Made by a program: the position numbers and the translations under genes | DNA from: CALKZN01 sp050633785 | GTDB lineage: Bacteria > Pseudomonadota > Gammaproteobacteria > Arenicellales > Arenicellaceae | Assembly (NCBI GenBank): GCA_050633785.1 | Contig: JBOEHE010000045.1 | Span: 1 to 64,000, forward strand | DNA: 64,000 nt | Direction of reading: 5' to 3' | Shown: positions 17,600-27,338 of the stretch, one piece after another | Layout of the letters: each line of letters starts with the position of its first letter | Position numbering within the stretch: position 1 is the stretch's first letter | Notes under the pieces: generated by a model | Told to the model about the DNA's origin: nothing | The model's database searches: none | Seen by the model: only the letters and a program-made list of their open reading frames with translations

Positions 17600-18550
17600 T
17601 CAAAGAGCTAGCCAAGCCTCGCTTAACATAGCAACTCCCTGACCGCCATATTGCCGTGAAATATCAATATCACCAAGCTTCATACCTCCCAGAGCATAGC
17701 AGGGCAGTTTGATACGTGAGACAGTTTCAGCAAAAAAGGACCAACCTCTTGGTGTTTGTTCAGGGTGACTTTTGGTAGCCTTGATAGGACTGAGAAGCGC
17801 ATAATCAGCAATTTTTTCTGCATGGCCAAGCTCAGCCTCGTTATGACATGACATGCCAACCCAAAAATCAGGCAGCTCACTACGTTGCTGATAGCTCTTT
17901 GCTATATTCGCGTTTAAATGCACACCATCACAACCCAATGCAATCGCTGCATTCATATCGCCATTAAGAATAAGAGGTATCGTCGATGACAGAGCTTTGC
18001 GAATTGTTTTGATGCTTTGCAGCAAATCGTCGCCCGTCAGTTGTGGCTCACGCAACTGGACCACAAAGCGTCGCTCCTGCTCTTGACACTTGGCTTGCCA
18101 GAAATGCAGACATTGTAATGTCTGTTCCAATCCATATTTTTCCAATTGAGTGATCAACATCAATGACGGCAATTTGACGGCATTGACAATGGGTTCATTC
18201 GCCTCCAGAAAATCAAGCTTTGAACATTGGTCGATTTCCAACCACTGTACGGCCTGCCCTTCTTTGCCACTTGGTTCTCCAGAAAAACCATCTACAACAA
18301 ACACATGCAAACGTACATGTCGGTCAGGATAATCATGATCCAGACGAATCAGCGGTTGAGTACAAAGGACATCAATACCCAGCTCCTCATACAACTCGCG
18401 TTTCAAGCATTGTTCAGCGGTTTCTCCGGCCTCAAGTTTGCCACCTGGAAATTCCCACTTTTGAAAATAACGGTCTTTAACCAGGCGCTGCCCGACAAGA
18501 ACTTGATTTTTCCGGCGCAGCACACCTACAGCCACCTCAATTCTCTTCAT
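17600..18550 (-). CDS. Nudix hydrolase (MutT) fused to ThiE/TenI-like domain
   Basis: A 316-residue two-domain protein. Residues about 1-130 form a Nudix hydrolase with the box GGKLEAGETAEQCLKRELYEE followed by LGI, preceded by VGQRL and KWEFPGGK, as in MutT enzymes that hydrolyse 8-oxo-dGTP. Residues about 150-316 resemble thiamine-phosphate synthase/TenI: LILNGDMNAAIALGCDGVHL, GMSCHNEAEL, SPIKATKSHP and YALGGM. Such fusions are common beside argJ and secA in gammaproteobacteria. Sanitising oxidised nucleotides is established for the first domain; the role of the second is uncertain. Confidence 0.93.
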   Translation of the reverse strand: MKRIEVAVGVLRRKNQVLVGQRLVKDRYFQKWEFPGGKLEAGETAEQCLKRELYEELGIDVLCTQPLIRLDHDYPDRHVRLHVFVVDGFSGEPSGKEGQAVQWLEIDQCSKLDFLEANEPIVNAVKLPSLMLITQLEKYGLEQTLQCLHFWQAKCQEQERRFVVQLREPQLTGDDLLQSIKTIRKALSSTIPLILNGDMNAAIALGCDGVHLNANIAKSYQQRSELPDFWVGMSCHNEAELGHAEKIADYALLSPIKATKSHPEQTPRGWSFFAETVSRIKLPCYALGGMKLGDIDISRQYGGQGVAMLSEAWLAL

Positions 18551-18576
18551 AATTGCAAGTGCACAAGCAACCTTAA

Positions 18577-19797
18577 CTAGCTTCGATAATCAGCATTGAT
18601 AGTCACATACTCATGCGACAGATCACATGTCCAAACGATATGCTGGTGCCTGGAATGCCCTAAATCGATGCGCATATAAATTTCTTCAGCCGTAAACGCC
18701 TGTTGACCTTTTTCTTCACTGTAATCAGCTGCCGGTTCTCCGTTGGCAATAATTGATACGCCATTAACGGTGATATTGACAGCTTCGATATCCAGCTGCG
18801 AAACAGGAGCTCGTCCAACCGCTGCCAATATTCGCCCCCAATTAGGGTCACTTGCAAATAAAGCGGTTTTCACCAGAGGTGAATGGGCCACGGTGTAAGC
18901 CACTGCTGAACAGTCCTGTTCAGTACTACCGCCATTAACTTCAATTTCAATAAATTTAGTCGCCCCTTCTCCATCGCGCACAATTGCATGTGCCAATTGT
19001 CGTGCAACCGAATGTATGGCTTGATACAGTGCCTGAGCTTGAGAGGAATTAAAATCATCAACCACCTGATTACCAGCCTGACCTGTAGCTGTCAGAGTCA
19101 GAGCGTCGTTGGTCGAGGTATCACTATCGACTGTTATACGGTTGAACGTTCTGCCATTGGCTGTCTGCAGCATTTCTTTCAGCACATCAGCACTGACAGC
19201 AGCATCGGTAACAATGTAACCCAACATAGTCGCCATATTCGGACAAATCATGCCAGAACCTTTAGCTATACCAGTCACTGTAACCAGGACATCACCCAAT
19301 TGCACTTGTTCAGAAAACGCTTTCGGCTGTGTGTCTGTCGTCATTATCGCCTTGGCAGCCTGATACCAATCAGCCTGTCCACGGCCCTGCATTGCAGCAT
19401 TGATGCCAGCGGTAAATTCAGACATTGGTAACTGCATACCAATAACTCCAGTCGAAAAAGGCAAAACCTGCTCTTCTTGAATAGCCGCTTTTTCAGCAAC
19501 CAGCTGGCACGTCAATCGGGCTGATTCCAAACCCTGCTTACCGGTGCCCGCATTAGCGCTGCCTGCATTAATTAACAACACCCGTGGTTGATGTCGCTCC
19601 AAATGCTGCTTTGCTACAGTAACTGGCGCCGCACAATATCGGTTCAATGTAAATACGGCTGCAGTCACAGAACCTTCATCCAAATGAATCAACAACAGGT
19701 CATCGCGGTTTTTATAACGCATTCCCGTAGCAACAGCGCTCAAAGTAACGCCTGCCACCGGCAGTAACTGTTCCGGTTGCTTCAAACCTACGGCCAT
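18577..19797 (-). CDS. argJ: Glutamate N-acetyltransferase / amino-acid acetyltransferase ArgJ
   Basis: Bifunctional arginine-synthesis enzyme that recycles the acetyl group from N-acetylornithine to glutamate. The 406-residue precursor has the self-cleavage site in CPNMATMLGYIVTDA, where the Thr after Ala becomes the nucleophile of the beta chain. GSGMICPNMA and TVDSDTSTNDALTLTATG match the family. Placement between secA and the MutT fusion matches the Pseudomonas order. It probably has its own promoter, because the secA terminator lies just upstream. Confidence 0.96.
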   Translation of the reverse strand: MAVGLKQPEQLLPVAGVTLSAVATGMRYKNRDDLLLIHLDEGSVTAAVFTLNRYCAAPVTVAKQHLERHQPRVLLINAGSANAGTGKQGLESARLTCQLVAEKAAIQEEQVLPFSTGVIGMQLPMSEFTAGINAAMQGRGQADWYQAAKAIMTTDTQPKAFSEQVQLGDVLVTVTGIAKGSGMICPNMATMLGYIVTDAAVSADVLKEMLQTANGRTFNRITVDSDTSTNDALTLTATGQAGNQVVDDFNSSQAQALYQAIHSVARQLAHAIVRDGEGATKFIEIEVNGGSTEQDCSAVAYTVAHSPLVKTALFASDPNWGRILAAVGRAPVSQLDIEAVNITVNGVSIIANGEPAADYSEEKGQQAFTAEEIYMRIDLGHSRHQHIVWTCDLSHEYVTINADYRS

Positions 19798-19848
19798 CTC
19801 TTTACCTCTAATATCGTTTATTCGTCCAAGTGTTATAGCGATGCAACA

Positions 19849-19885
19849 AACAAAAGCCTTTGCTCGATATACTCGGACAAAGGCT
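19849..19885 (-). terminator. Rho-independent terminator of secA
   Basis: AGCCTTTG (19855-19862) pairs with CAAAGGCT (19878-19885). On the minus strand the stem is followed by TTTTGTTTG. It lies about 60 bases past the secA stop and upstream of argJ, separating the two. Confidence 0.75.
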
Positions 19886-19947
19886 CTATATCAATTTTGC
19901 CACAGACTGCTATTACGGCATCCATAGCCCTTAAGGTCAAGCGTTGC

Positions 19948-22680
19948 TTAGACCAATTTACCGTGACACTGTTTATATTTTTTCCCGGAACCACAAGGAC
20001 AAGGTTCATTCCGACCTATTTTACGCCCATCACGAACAAACGTCTCTGGGCCGTCTGGGTTTTGACCTTCCTGACCCACTATCGGACCTGGAGCAATTCC
20101 CTCAGCCAAACCAGGTTGTTGCTCTACCTGCTGTTGCGCTAACTCAGGATGGTTGAACTCCATCTTCTGCTCTTCCGCAGCTCGTTGGCGCTCCAATTCA
20201 GCAACATCTTCCTGGGTCTGAATCTGAACTTTTGCCAAGATAGTAACCACTTCATGCTTGATACGATCCAACATAGCGGTAAACATCGCAAAGGCTTCAC
20301 GCTTATATTCCTGCTTAGGATTTTTCTGAGCATAGCCTCGTAAACCAATGCCCTTACGCAGATAATCCATTTCGGCGAGATGCTCCTTCCATTGTGTATC
20401 CAATATTTGCAAGGTAACCGCTTTTTCCAGATGGTGAATAGCTTCTGGGCCATGCTCAGCCATCTTGGCTTCGTGTTCAGCGACAACAGACTCTAATAAC
20501 TTTTCTCGAAGCGGCTCTTCATGAAGAGACTTATCATCATCCAACCATTGCTGAATCGGCAAATCCAGAGCAAATTCTTTTTGAAAATCATCTTGTAGAC
20601 GCTCAATATCCCACTGCTCGTCCATACTTTCTGGCGCAATGCTGCGACTGATAACATCATTAACAACATCAAACCGCATGTCGACAATGTTTTCAGACAC
20701 ATCTTCATCCTTCATCAGATTGTTGCGTTCTTCATAGACAATTTTACGCTGCTCATTAGCCACATCATCATATTCCAGCAATTGCTTACGAATATCAAAG
20801 TTATGCCCTTCAACCTTACGCTGTGCATTTTCAATCACTCGCGAAACCAGCGAGCTTTCAATAGCTTCACCCTCTTCCATACCAATTTTCTGCATCAAAC
20901 CTGAGATACGTTCAGATCCAAAAATTCGCATGAGATTATCTTCAAGGGACAAATAAAAGCGAGTCTCACCAGGATCACCCTGCCGACCCGAACGACCACG
21001 CAATTGATTATCAGTACGTCGTGATTCATGTCGTTCAGTACCAATCACATACAAACCACCGTTATTAAGCACTTGTTGATGTGCCTCTTCCCAAATTCGC
21101 TTTATACTCCCGGCTTCATCACTTTCAGGTTCAATATCTTCCAGTTGCATCTCAAGATTGCCACCCAAGACGATATCAGTACCTCGACCCGCCATATTGG
21201 TGGCAATAGTAATAGCCCCCGAGCGACCTGCTTCAGCAATAATCTGAGCTTCACTTTCATGCTGTTTGGCATTCAAAACCTGATGTTTCAAACCTGCTTT
21301 ATTAAATGCCTGAGCAAGCAATTCAGAATCCTCGATAGAGGCCGTGCCTATCAACACAGGCTGCCCCGCCTTGTGCCGTGACTTGACATCTTCAATGATA
21401 GCGGTAAATTTTTCCTGCATAGTCCGATAGATGACATCTGGCTGATCCATTCGGATCATATCTTTATGCGTAGGAATCACAACGACTTCCAGATTATAGA
21501 TCTGCTGGAATTCTTCAGCTTCGGTATCAGCAGTACCTGTCATACCAGACAGCTTGTCATACAGTCTGAAATAGTTTTGAAAGGTAATAGAAGCCAGAGT
21601 TTGATTCTCGCGTTGAATTTCTACATTTTCTTTTGCTTCGACTGCCTGATGCAAACCATCAGACCAACGTCGACCAGACATCATACGACCAGTAAATTCA
21701 TCGATAATAACCACTTCACCCTGATTGACCACATAGTCTACGTCTTTATGGAACAGGTGATTGGCGCGAATTGCAGCATTAATGTGGTGGAGTAGAGAAA
21801 TACTCGCTAAATCATATAAGCTGCCATTTTCAGATAGCAACCCTTGCTCTTCCAATAATTTTTCTGCATTTTCATGACCTTCTTCGGTCAAATGTGCCTG
21901 CTTGGTTTTTTCATCAAGAGCAAAGTCACCGGGGCCATCTTCTTCCGTCTGCAGCACCAGGTTGGCGACCATCTCATCCACCTTGGAATACAAATCTGCC
22001 GAATTTTCAGTCGGTCCAGAGATAATCAGCGGCGTTCTCGCCTCATCAATCAAAATCGAATCCACTTCATCGACAATAGCAAAGCTTAATTCACGCTGCG
22101 CCTGCTGATCCGTAGAAAAAGCCATATTGTTACGTAAGTAATCAAAACCATACTCATTGTTCGTACCGTAAACAATATCATTGGCATAGGCTTCACGCTT
22201 TGTCTCCGGGTCCTGACCAGATACTATGACACCAACGGTCAGACCTAAGAACGTGTAGACCTGCCCCATCCAGGCAGCATCACGACTGGCTAGATAATCG
22301 TTAACGGTCACCACATGTACCGGACCAGCCAAGGCATTCAGATAAGCAGCCAGGGTTGCCATTAACGTTTTACCTTCACCCGTACGCATCTCGGAAATCT
22401 TACCTTGATGCAGAACCATGCCACCAATCAGCTGCACGTCATAATGCCTTAAGCCTAAAGCACGAACAGACGCTTCGCGAACCACTGCAAAAGCCTCATT
22501 CAACAAGTCATCCAAAGTTTCGTTTTGTTCCAAACGTGAACGGAATTCAACCGTTTTCTGTGCTAATTGTTCGTCGCTCAAACTCTGCATGTCTTTCTCA
22601 AGCGCATTGATTGCAGAAATTTCCTTTTTCATTCGCTTGACGAGTCGTTCATTGCGACTACCAAAAATCTTTTTTAACAC
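19948..22680 (-). CDS. secA: Preprotein translocase ATPase SecA
   Basis: A 910-residue motor that drives proteins through SecYEG. Landmarks: N-terminal GSRNERLVKRMKKEI, Walker A MRTGEGKTLMATL, DEVDSILIDEARTPLIISG, the RGTDIVLGG and RSGRQGDPGETRF helicase motifs, and the C-terminal zinc motif EPCPCGSGKKYKQCHG. Full length and intact. Its neighbours, an M23 peptidase with dciA and lpxC on one side and argJ on the other, follow the Pseudomonas order. Confidence 0.98.
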   Translation of the reverse strand: MLKKIFGSRNERLVKRMKKEISAINALEKDMQSLSDEQLAQKTVEFRSRLEQNETLDDLLNEAFAVVREASVRALGLRHYDVQLIGGMVLHQGKISEMRTGEGKTLMATLAAYLNALAGPVHVVTVNDYLASRDAAWMGQVYTFLGLTVGVIVSGQDPETKREAYANDIVYGTNNEYGFDYLRNNMAFSTDQQAQRELSFAIVDEVDSILIDEARTPLIISGPTENSADLYSKVDEMVANLVLQTEEDGPGDFALDEKTKQAHLTEEGHENAEKLLEEQGLLSENGSLYDLASISLLHHINAAIRANHLFHKDVDYVVNQGEVVIIDEFTGRMMSGRRWSDGLHQAVEAKENVEIQRENQTLASITFQNYFRLYDKLSGMTGTADTEAEEFQQIYNLEVVVIPTHKDMIRMDQPDVIYRTMQEKFTAIIEDVKSRHKAGQPVLIGTASIEDSELLAQAFNKAGLKHQVLNAKQHESEAQIIAEAGRSGAITIATNMAGRGTDIVLGGNLEMQLEDIEPESDEAGSIKRIWEEAHQQVLNNGGLYVIGTERHESRRTDNQLRGRSGRQGDPGETRFYLSLEDNLMRIFGSERISGLMQKIGMEEGEAIESSLVSRVIENAQRKVEGHNFDIRKQLLEYDDVANEQRKIVYEERNNLMKDEDVSENIVDMRFDVVNDVISRSIAPESMDEQWDIERLQDDFQKEFALDLPIQQWLDDDKSLHEEPLREKLLESVVAEHEAKMAEHGPEAIHHLEKAVTLQILDTQWKEHLAEMDYLRKGIGLRGYAQKNPKQEYKREAFAMFTAMLDRIKHEVVTILAKVQIQTQEDVAELERQRAAEEQKMEFNHPELAQQQVEQQPGLAEGIAPGPIVGQEGQNPDGPETFVRDGRKIGRNEPCPCGSGKKYKQCHGKLV

Positions 22681-23038
22681 TGGTTTACCCTATTATTGAG
22701 TTTCAAATCCGGACACATCACAGGTGACCCGAGCATTGTTTATTGATCAGAGCTATTTAATCTCGTGACGTTTTAAAAAAAAACAAGGCCAAACTGTTCA
22801 GTTTAAGCGCTTTTCGCATAGAAAGCAGAGATTATATGATGTTTGAACTGTGTTGACTAATAGTTCGCGCGGCTTATTTCACAAGCAAGTAACTGATCGA
22901 AAACATAAAAACAAGCACCTCCCCTCTTCTCATCTAAAACCAGCGCTGGCACGCCTTATCAGCTTGCTTCGTAAGAATTTTGAAAAGTAACTATTCAGAA
23001 GAAGTATACCTCTTACCTTAAGCAAACAGAGAAGACTA
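22681..23038. other. Intergenic region upstream of secA
   Basis: 358 bases between secA and the M23 peptidase gene. On the minus strand a perfect TATAAT (22832-22837) could be the -10 of a secA promoter, about 150 bases before the start codon, but its -35 is poor. AACTG/CAGTT dyad symmetry is present near 22790. No gene seen; a secM-like leader is not evident. Confidence 0.4.
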
Positions 23039-23962
23039 TCAGCGAATGAATTTAGAAGGATTAATCATCTTTCCATTCTTACGCACTTCAAAATGGACAT
23101 GTGGGCCTGTAGAACGACCAGTTGAGCCCAATTTGGCAATTAACTGGCCTTTTTTAATAGGCTCACCAACCTTGACTGCGTTGCTATTATTATGCGCATA
23201 CAATGTTGTAATGCCATCGCCATGGTTTATTTCTACCAACCACCCATAGTTACCGCTCTTCTCTGAACGCAAGACCACTCCATCGGCAACCGCTATCACG
23301 TCCTGATTCACTTTTCCAGGTATATCAACCCCTTTATGAAACTGTCTACCGCCATGAATAGGGCTGTTACGATAACCAAATTTTGATGAAATCCAACCGT
23401 TTTTAACCGGCATTCCAGAAGGTGTCTGCTCGCTCTTCAAGGTCAAAGCCGACATCATCATTCCCAGAGATTCGATTTCTGCTTCTCGAGCACGTAATTC
23501 ACGCTCCAGATCAGACATGACTGTATTCAAATCAGCTTCAACAACATTTCCATCAGTAGCATCCGCACCACCCTGACCCGGATCCTGTTCAAACCTGAAG
23601 CTTTCCAAGTCAATCCCAGCAGCTTCTGCCAAGCGTTGTTCAACCGCATTAATACGCGACACCTGAGCCTGCAGGCTACCCATTTTCATGCCCAGAGCAT
23701 TTAAATGGTTTTTGACATATTCATTCGTTTCATTCAGTTGATCACGTTGGGATAAAAGCGCCTGCTGCAATTTACCAGCATCGCCATTGGCGAACTGCAG
23801 ACCATCAGCAGTGCTCACTTTTTGACCAAACCAAAAGCCCCCGACACCTACAGCTGCCGGCAAGGCCACTGCAAGAACCGCTATCAACCCAAAAAAGCGT
23901 TTGCCACTCAGACATAAGCTTTTTACTTCGCTGGTACTATCTTTTAATAAAATCAGCTTCAC
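23039..23962 (-). CDS. M23 family (LytM-type) murein endopeptidase
   Basis: A 307-residue envelope protein: short basic N terminus, one membrane helix (about 26-45), a coiled-coil region (about 65-190) and a C-terminal peptidase M23 domain. The zinc ligands and active site are visible in FHKGVDIPG (HxxxD) and GPHVHFEVRKNG (HxH), so it is likely catalytic rather than a degenerate activator. The Pseudomonas equivalent occupies the same place between secA and lpxC. Probable role: cleavage of peptide cross-links during growth or division (inference). Confidence 0.92.
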   Translation of the reverse strand: MKLILLKDSTSEVKSLCLSGKRFFGLIAVLAVALPAAVGVGGFWFGQKVSTADGLQFANGDAGKLQQALLSQRDQLNETNEYVKNHLNALGMKMGSLQAQVSRINAVEQRLAEAAGIDLESFRFEQDPGQGGADATDGNVVEADLNTVMSDLERELRAREAEIESLGMMMSALTLKSEQTPSGMPVKNGWISSKFGYRNSPIHGGRQFHKGVDIPGKVNQDVIAVADGVVLRSEKSGNYGWLVEINHGDGITTLYAHNNSNAVKVGEPIKKGQLIAKLGSTGRSTGPHVHFEVRKNGKMINPSKFIR

Positions 23963-24195
23963 ATAAACCCCGTTACTACTCTTTTTTTATGATTACGCTT
24001 ATCGGTTCTGAGACAACCTAACTCACGACCCAACACATTCCAATCGAATCGCTGTACTTTACAGCAAAGCAATTGCAATAATCTAGTGTCATAATTTGTC
24101 GTTACGTTTATCATTACTACCCAAACAAATAGATTTTCAACAAATAACTCGTCAATGACCAGTTTGCCACGAAACAATTTTCGACTAATAAAGCA

Positions 24196-24741
24196 ATGAA
24201 AAAGTACCGCAGAAGACATCAGAATAGGTTCTCGACTATAGATGACCACATAAGCGGGCGCCCTATTAAAAGCTCTAAAGCTAGCGGACAGAACGCAACT
24301 CTTTTTATTGCAAAAAAGTCTGCAGCAGTAATAAACAAAGTCAATTCACAATGGAATCGTGTTTTCCAGCCACCTACTTTTTCTGGCACAGAAGCGAAAT
24401 TAACTCGCCCCGTTCATTTTCAAAACCATACTTTGATGGTTCAATGCGACTCAAATGTGGCCGCAAATCACCTGCGCTTTAACCAACAACAGTTACTAAA
24501 ACAACTGCACAGGTGCGGCTTTGACTACGTGCATTCATTGAAATTCACCCTACAGCATAGGACAAATCCCAACTCATCGCCAGATGATTTTTCACAAAAA
24601 AATCAATCATTTAACGAAACGTTAAGAGTAAAGCCATCGGATTCTGCAATGACATCATTGCGCTACTGCTCCGAACAAACATCTAATAAAAAGTTACAAC
24701 ATTCTCTTAACAAATTGTATCAGCGATTAAAGAAACTCTAA
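24196..24741 (+). CDS. dciA: DUF721 protein, DciA-type helicase loader
   Basis: A 181-residue basic protein. Residues about 42-125 match the DUF721 fold: LKQLHRCGFDYVHSLKFTL and the preceding HTLMVQCDSNVAANHLRFNQQQLL. DciA assists loading of the replicative helicase DnaB in bacteria that lack DnaC, and in Pseudomonas it lies between lpxC and the M23 peptidase, exactly as here. The C-terminal 55 residues are variable and polar. It is the only plus-strand gene in this stretch, convergent with lpxC. The ribosome site is weak. Confidence 0.8.
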   Translation: MKKYRRRHQNRFSTIDDHISGRPIKSSKASGQNATLFIAKKSAAVINKVNSQWNRVFQPPTFSGTEAKLTRPVHFQNHTLMVQCDSNVAANHLRFNQQQLLKQLHRCGFDYVHSLKFTLQHRTNPNSSPDDFSQKNQSFNETLRVKPSDSAMTSLRYCSEQTSNKKLQHSLNKLYQRLKKL

Positions 24742-24814
24742 ACACTCATCAATCGTCACTGTTTTTTCAAATTAAGCAACAAGTGCTCAAATCCGATTAT
24801 TAATAAACAGGTTT

Positions 24815-25723
24815 TTATACACCCGCCAGTTGCATAAAAGCAATCGGTGCGTCTTCTGGCTTGTCATAAGAGACCAATTCCCAGGCAGACTCTTGCTTGA
24901 GCAAGGCGCGTAATAGCTTATTATTCAATGCGTGACCTGATTTATGTGCGCTGAAAGCCCCCACCAGAGGATGACCCAGTAAATACAAATCACCAATTGC
25001 ATCAAGGATTTTATGCTTAACGAATTCATCTTCATAACGAAGACCGCCTTCATTAAGAATATTATACGAATCCATTGCAATAGCATTGTTGTGGCTGGCG
25101 CCAAGGGCCAGACCTCGTTCACGCATTGACTCTAAATCATGCATAAAACCAAATGTTCTAGCTCGACTGACCTCTTTAACAAACGATGTTGTTGAGAAAT
25201 CCACTTCCGCTTTTTGCGGTGATTTCATAAAGATAGGATGATTAAAGTCAATTGAGAAGGATACTTTGAAACCAGCAAAAGGATCAAACTGAGCCCATTT
25301 TTCACCGTCTTCAACTCGCACAGTCTCTTTAACGACAATAAATTGCTTGGCTTTATTCTGCTCAGCAACACCTGCTGACTGCACTAGAAATACAAATGGA
25401 CCGGCACTGCCATCCATAATAGGTACTTCTGCTGAAGTCAATTCAACATAGGCATTATCAATACCAAGACCGGCAAATGCAGACATCAAATGCTCGACTG
25501 TCGAAACGGAAACATCGTCCTTATATAGCGCAGTTGACAAACGTGTGTCACCGACATATTCGGGCTTTGCAGGCAATTCAACAACCGGATCAATATCAAC
25601 TCTTCTAAAAACAACACCGACATCAACTGGCGCAGGGCGCAAAGTCAGGTAAATTTTCTCACCAGTATGTAAGCCAACACCAGTGGCTCGAATGACATTT
25701 TTTAAAGTACGTTGGTTAATCAT
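24815..25723 (-). CDS. lpxC: UDP-3-O-acyl-N-acetylglucosamine deacetylase
   Basis: Committed step of lipid A synthesis, a zinc deacetylase of 302 residues. Zinc ligands are visible in VSTVEHLMSAFAGLGIDNAY and HKILDAIGDLYLLGHP (HxxxD). The oxyanion and general-base region ends in SAHKSGHALNN. N terminus QRTLKNVIRATGVGLHTGEK is typical. It follows ftsZ at the distal end of the dcw cluster, the standard place in gammaproteobacteria. Confidence 0.98.
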   Translation of the reverse strand: MINQRTLKNVIRATGVGLHTGEKIYLTLRPAPVDVGVVFRRVDIDPVVELPAKPEYVGDTRLSTALYKDDVSVSTVEHLMSAFAGLGIDNAYVELTSAEVPIMDGSAGPFVFLVQSAGVAEQNKAKQFIVVKETVRVEDGEKWAQFDPFAGFKVSFSIDFNHPIFMKSPQKAEVDFSTTSFVKEVSRARTFGFMHDLESMRERGLALGASHNNAIAMDSYNILNEGGLRYEDEFVKHKILDAIGDLYLLGHPLVGAFSAHKSGHALNNKLLRALLKQESAWELVSYDKPEDAPIAFMQLAGV

Positions 25724-26126
25724 GAGACTTACCGAAATTTCATTGCGTCAGCCACTTCTGAGCCACTTGAATAATAAAATTAAAGCAACTTGAAACAGCA
25801 ACGCAAAAAATAGTGATTAAACAGCTGGCAAACGGCGTGTCTAATGACCCCTGGATGCAAACGAAAAGCGGATCGTACACTATTTGGGAGAGATTGTGTA
25901 GTGATCACGCTTTTTGTAACCATTGGTAATGTAAACACACCTATTTGCCTGAAAAACCATTGACTGTGCCTGCTCGGAACCTTTTTACTTGCAAAAAGAC
26001 GCTTATACCCCGCCCCACCAACAGCGGGCCAGTTATTATCGCAAACAACGATAGAGAAAAAGGTCTTTTCGAAAACAAGATACGAGCCCATGACTTGATC
26101 AACTGTTCTTCGATTAATTAAATCAA
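25724..26126. other. Intergenic region, ftsZ / lpxC
   Basis: About 400 bases without a convincing gene. A 103-codon open frame on the minus strand has no family resemblance and unusual composition. The stretch probably carries the lpxC promoter and the end of the ftsZ transcript, but I found no strong hairpin with a T tract. Confidence 0.5.
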
Positions 26127-27290
26127 CTAATCATGCTGTTCACGTAAAATAGTGGGAATATCATACTCATCCCCATCAAAGTCACTTGCCGGAGGTAAGT
26201 CACCTGACAGAGCACTACGAGGATGAAATAACAGGTCTTCGTTGTCATCAACACTCTCATAACCGCCAACCGCCTTACCAATCTGACGTACTACTTCAAC
26301 CGGCTTGGTTTGAGGACTCTTATTGACCGACTGGCTTTTAGCTTTTTCTATGCCAGTAGCAACCATCGTCACTCTCAACTCATCCCCAATAGTGTCATCA
26401 ACAGTAGTTCCAATCACAACATTGGCATTATCTGAAGCCATCTCTTCAATCATGCTGCCCACTTGCGAATATTCACCAATTGTCAGATCAGCGGCTGTCA
26501 CATTAACCAATATACCTTTGGCTTCTGAGACACGGGCTTCTTCCAGCAATGGGCTGGACAATGCATCACGCGTTGCTTCTTCAGCGCGGTTAGCACCGGT
26601 TGCAGAGGAAGACCCCATCATGGCATCGCCCATTTCAGACATAACAGTGCGCACATCCGCGAAATCCACATTAATCAGACCAGGCCGAGTAATCAATTCT
26701 GAAATACCTTGAACCGCACTGGCTAAAACGTTATTCGCCTGCGAAAACGCGTCTTTCAAGCTCGCATCTTTCCCCATTACTTCCAATAGTTTTTCATTAG
26801 GAATAGTAATTAGTGAATCAACCGATTGCTTAAGTTGCTGCAAACCAAGCTCAGCCACCTTATCACGCTTTTCAAATCGGAATGGACGGGTCACTACAGC
26901 CACGGTCAGTGCACCTACATCTTTCGCGATTTCAGCAAATATTGGCGCTGCACCAGTACCCGTACCACCTCCCATACCGGCAGTAATAAATACCATATCT
27001 GAACCAGACAACACATCGGCTATCAACTCACGGTCTTCAATGGCAGCCTGACGACCAATATCAGGATCGGCTCCTGCGCCCAGACCTTTAGTCTGATTTC
27101 GCCCCAGTTGCAAAATAGTGGGTGCAGTCGCTGCCTGCATAGCTTGAGCATCAGTGTTGGCCGAAATAAATTCAACGCCATCAATGTTGCATTCCATCAT
27201 ATAATTGACGGCATTACCGCCGCCGCCGCCGACACCGACGACTTTTATTACGGCCTGCTGATCTTCAGCATCTATAATTTCATATTTCAT
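26127..27290 (-). CDS. ftsZ: Cell division GTPase FtsZ
   Basis: Tubulin homologue that forms the division ring, 387 residues. N-terminal GVGGGGGNAVNYM, the tubulin signature GGGTGTGAAP, and the T7 loop NVDFADVRTVM are all present. The C-terminal conserved peptide, DEYDIPTILREQ, which binds FtsA and ZipA, is intact after a linker of about 50 residues. It follows ftsA by 48 bases. Confidence 0.99.
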   Translation of the reverse strand: MKYEIIDAEDQQAVIKVVGVGGGGGNAVNYMMECNIDGVEFISANTDAQAMQAATAPTILQLGRNQTKGLGAGADPDIGRQAAIEDRELIADVLSGSDMVFITAGMGGGTGTGAAPIFAEIAKDVGALTVAVVTRPFRFEKRDKVAELGLQQLKQSVDSLITIPNEKLLEVMGKDASLKDAFSQANNVLASAVQGISELITRPGLINVDFADVRTVMSEMGDAMMGSSSATGANRAEEATRDALSSPLLEEARVSEAKGILVNVTAADLTIGEYSQVGSMIEEMASDNANVVIGTTVDDTIGDELRVTMVATGIEKAKSQSVNKSPQTKPVEVVRQIGKAVGGYESVDDNEDLLFHPRSALSGDLPPASDFDGDEYDIPTILREQHD

Positions 27291-27338
27291 TTTTCTCTCC
27301 CAAGAAATAATAATTTAACAATAAAAACAATAACTTCA

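Noticed and set aside
17428..17631. 67-codon frame between coaE and the MutT fusion
   Set aside because: Crosses into the 3' end of the MutT/ThiE gene on the other strand and lacks any motif.
25780..26091. 103-codon minus-strand frame between ftsZ and lpxC
   Set aside because: No family resemblance, odd composition rich in Phe, Cys and His, and no ribosome site; most likely chance.
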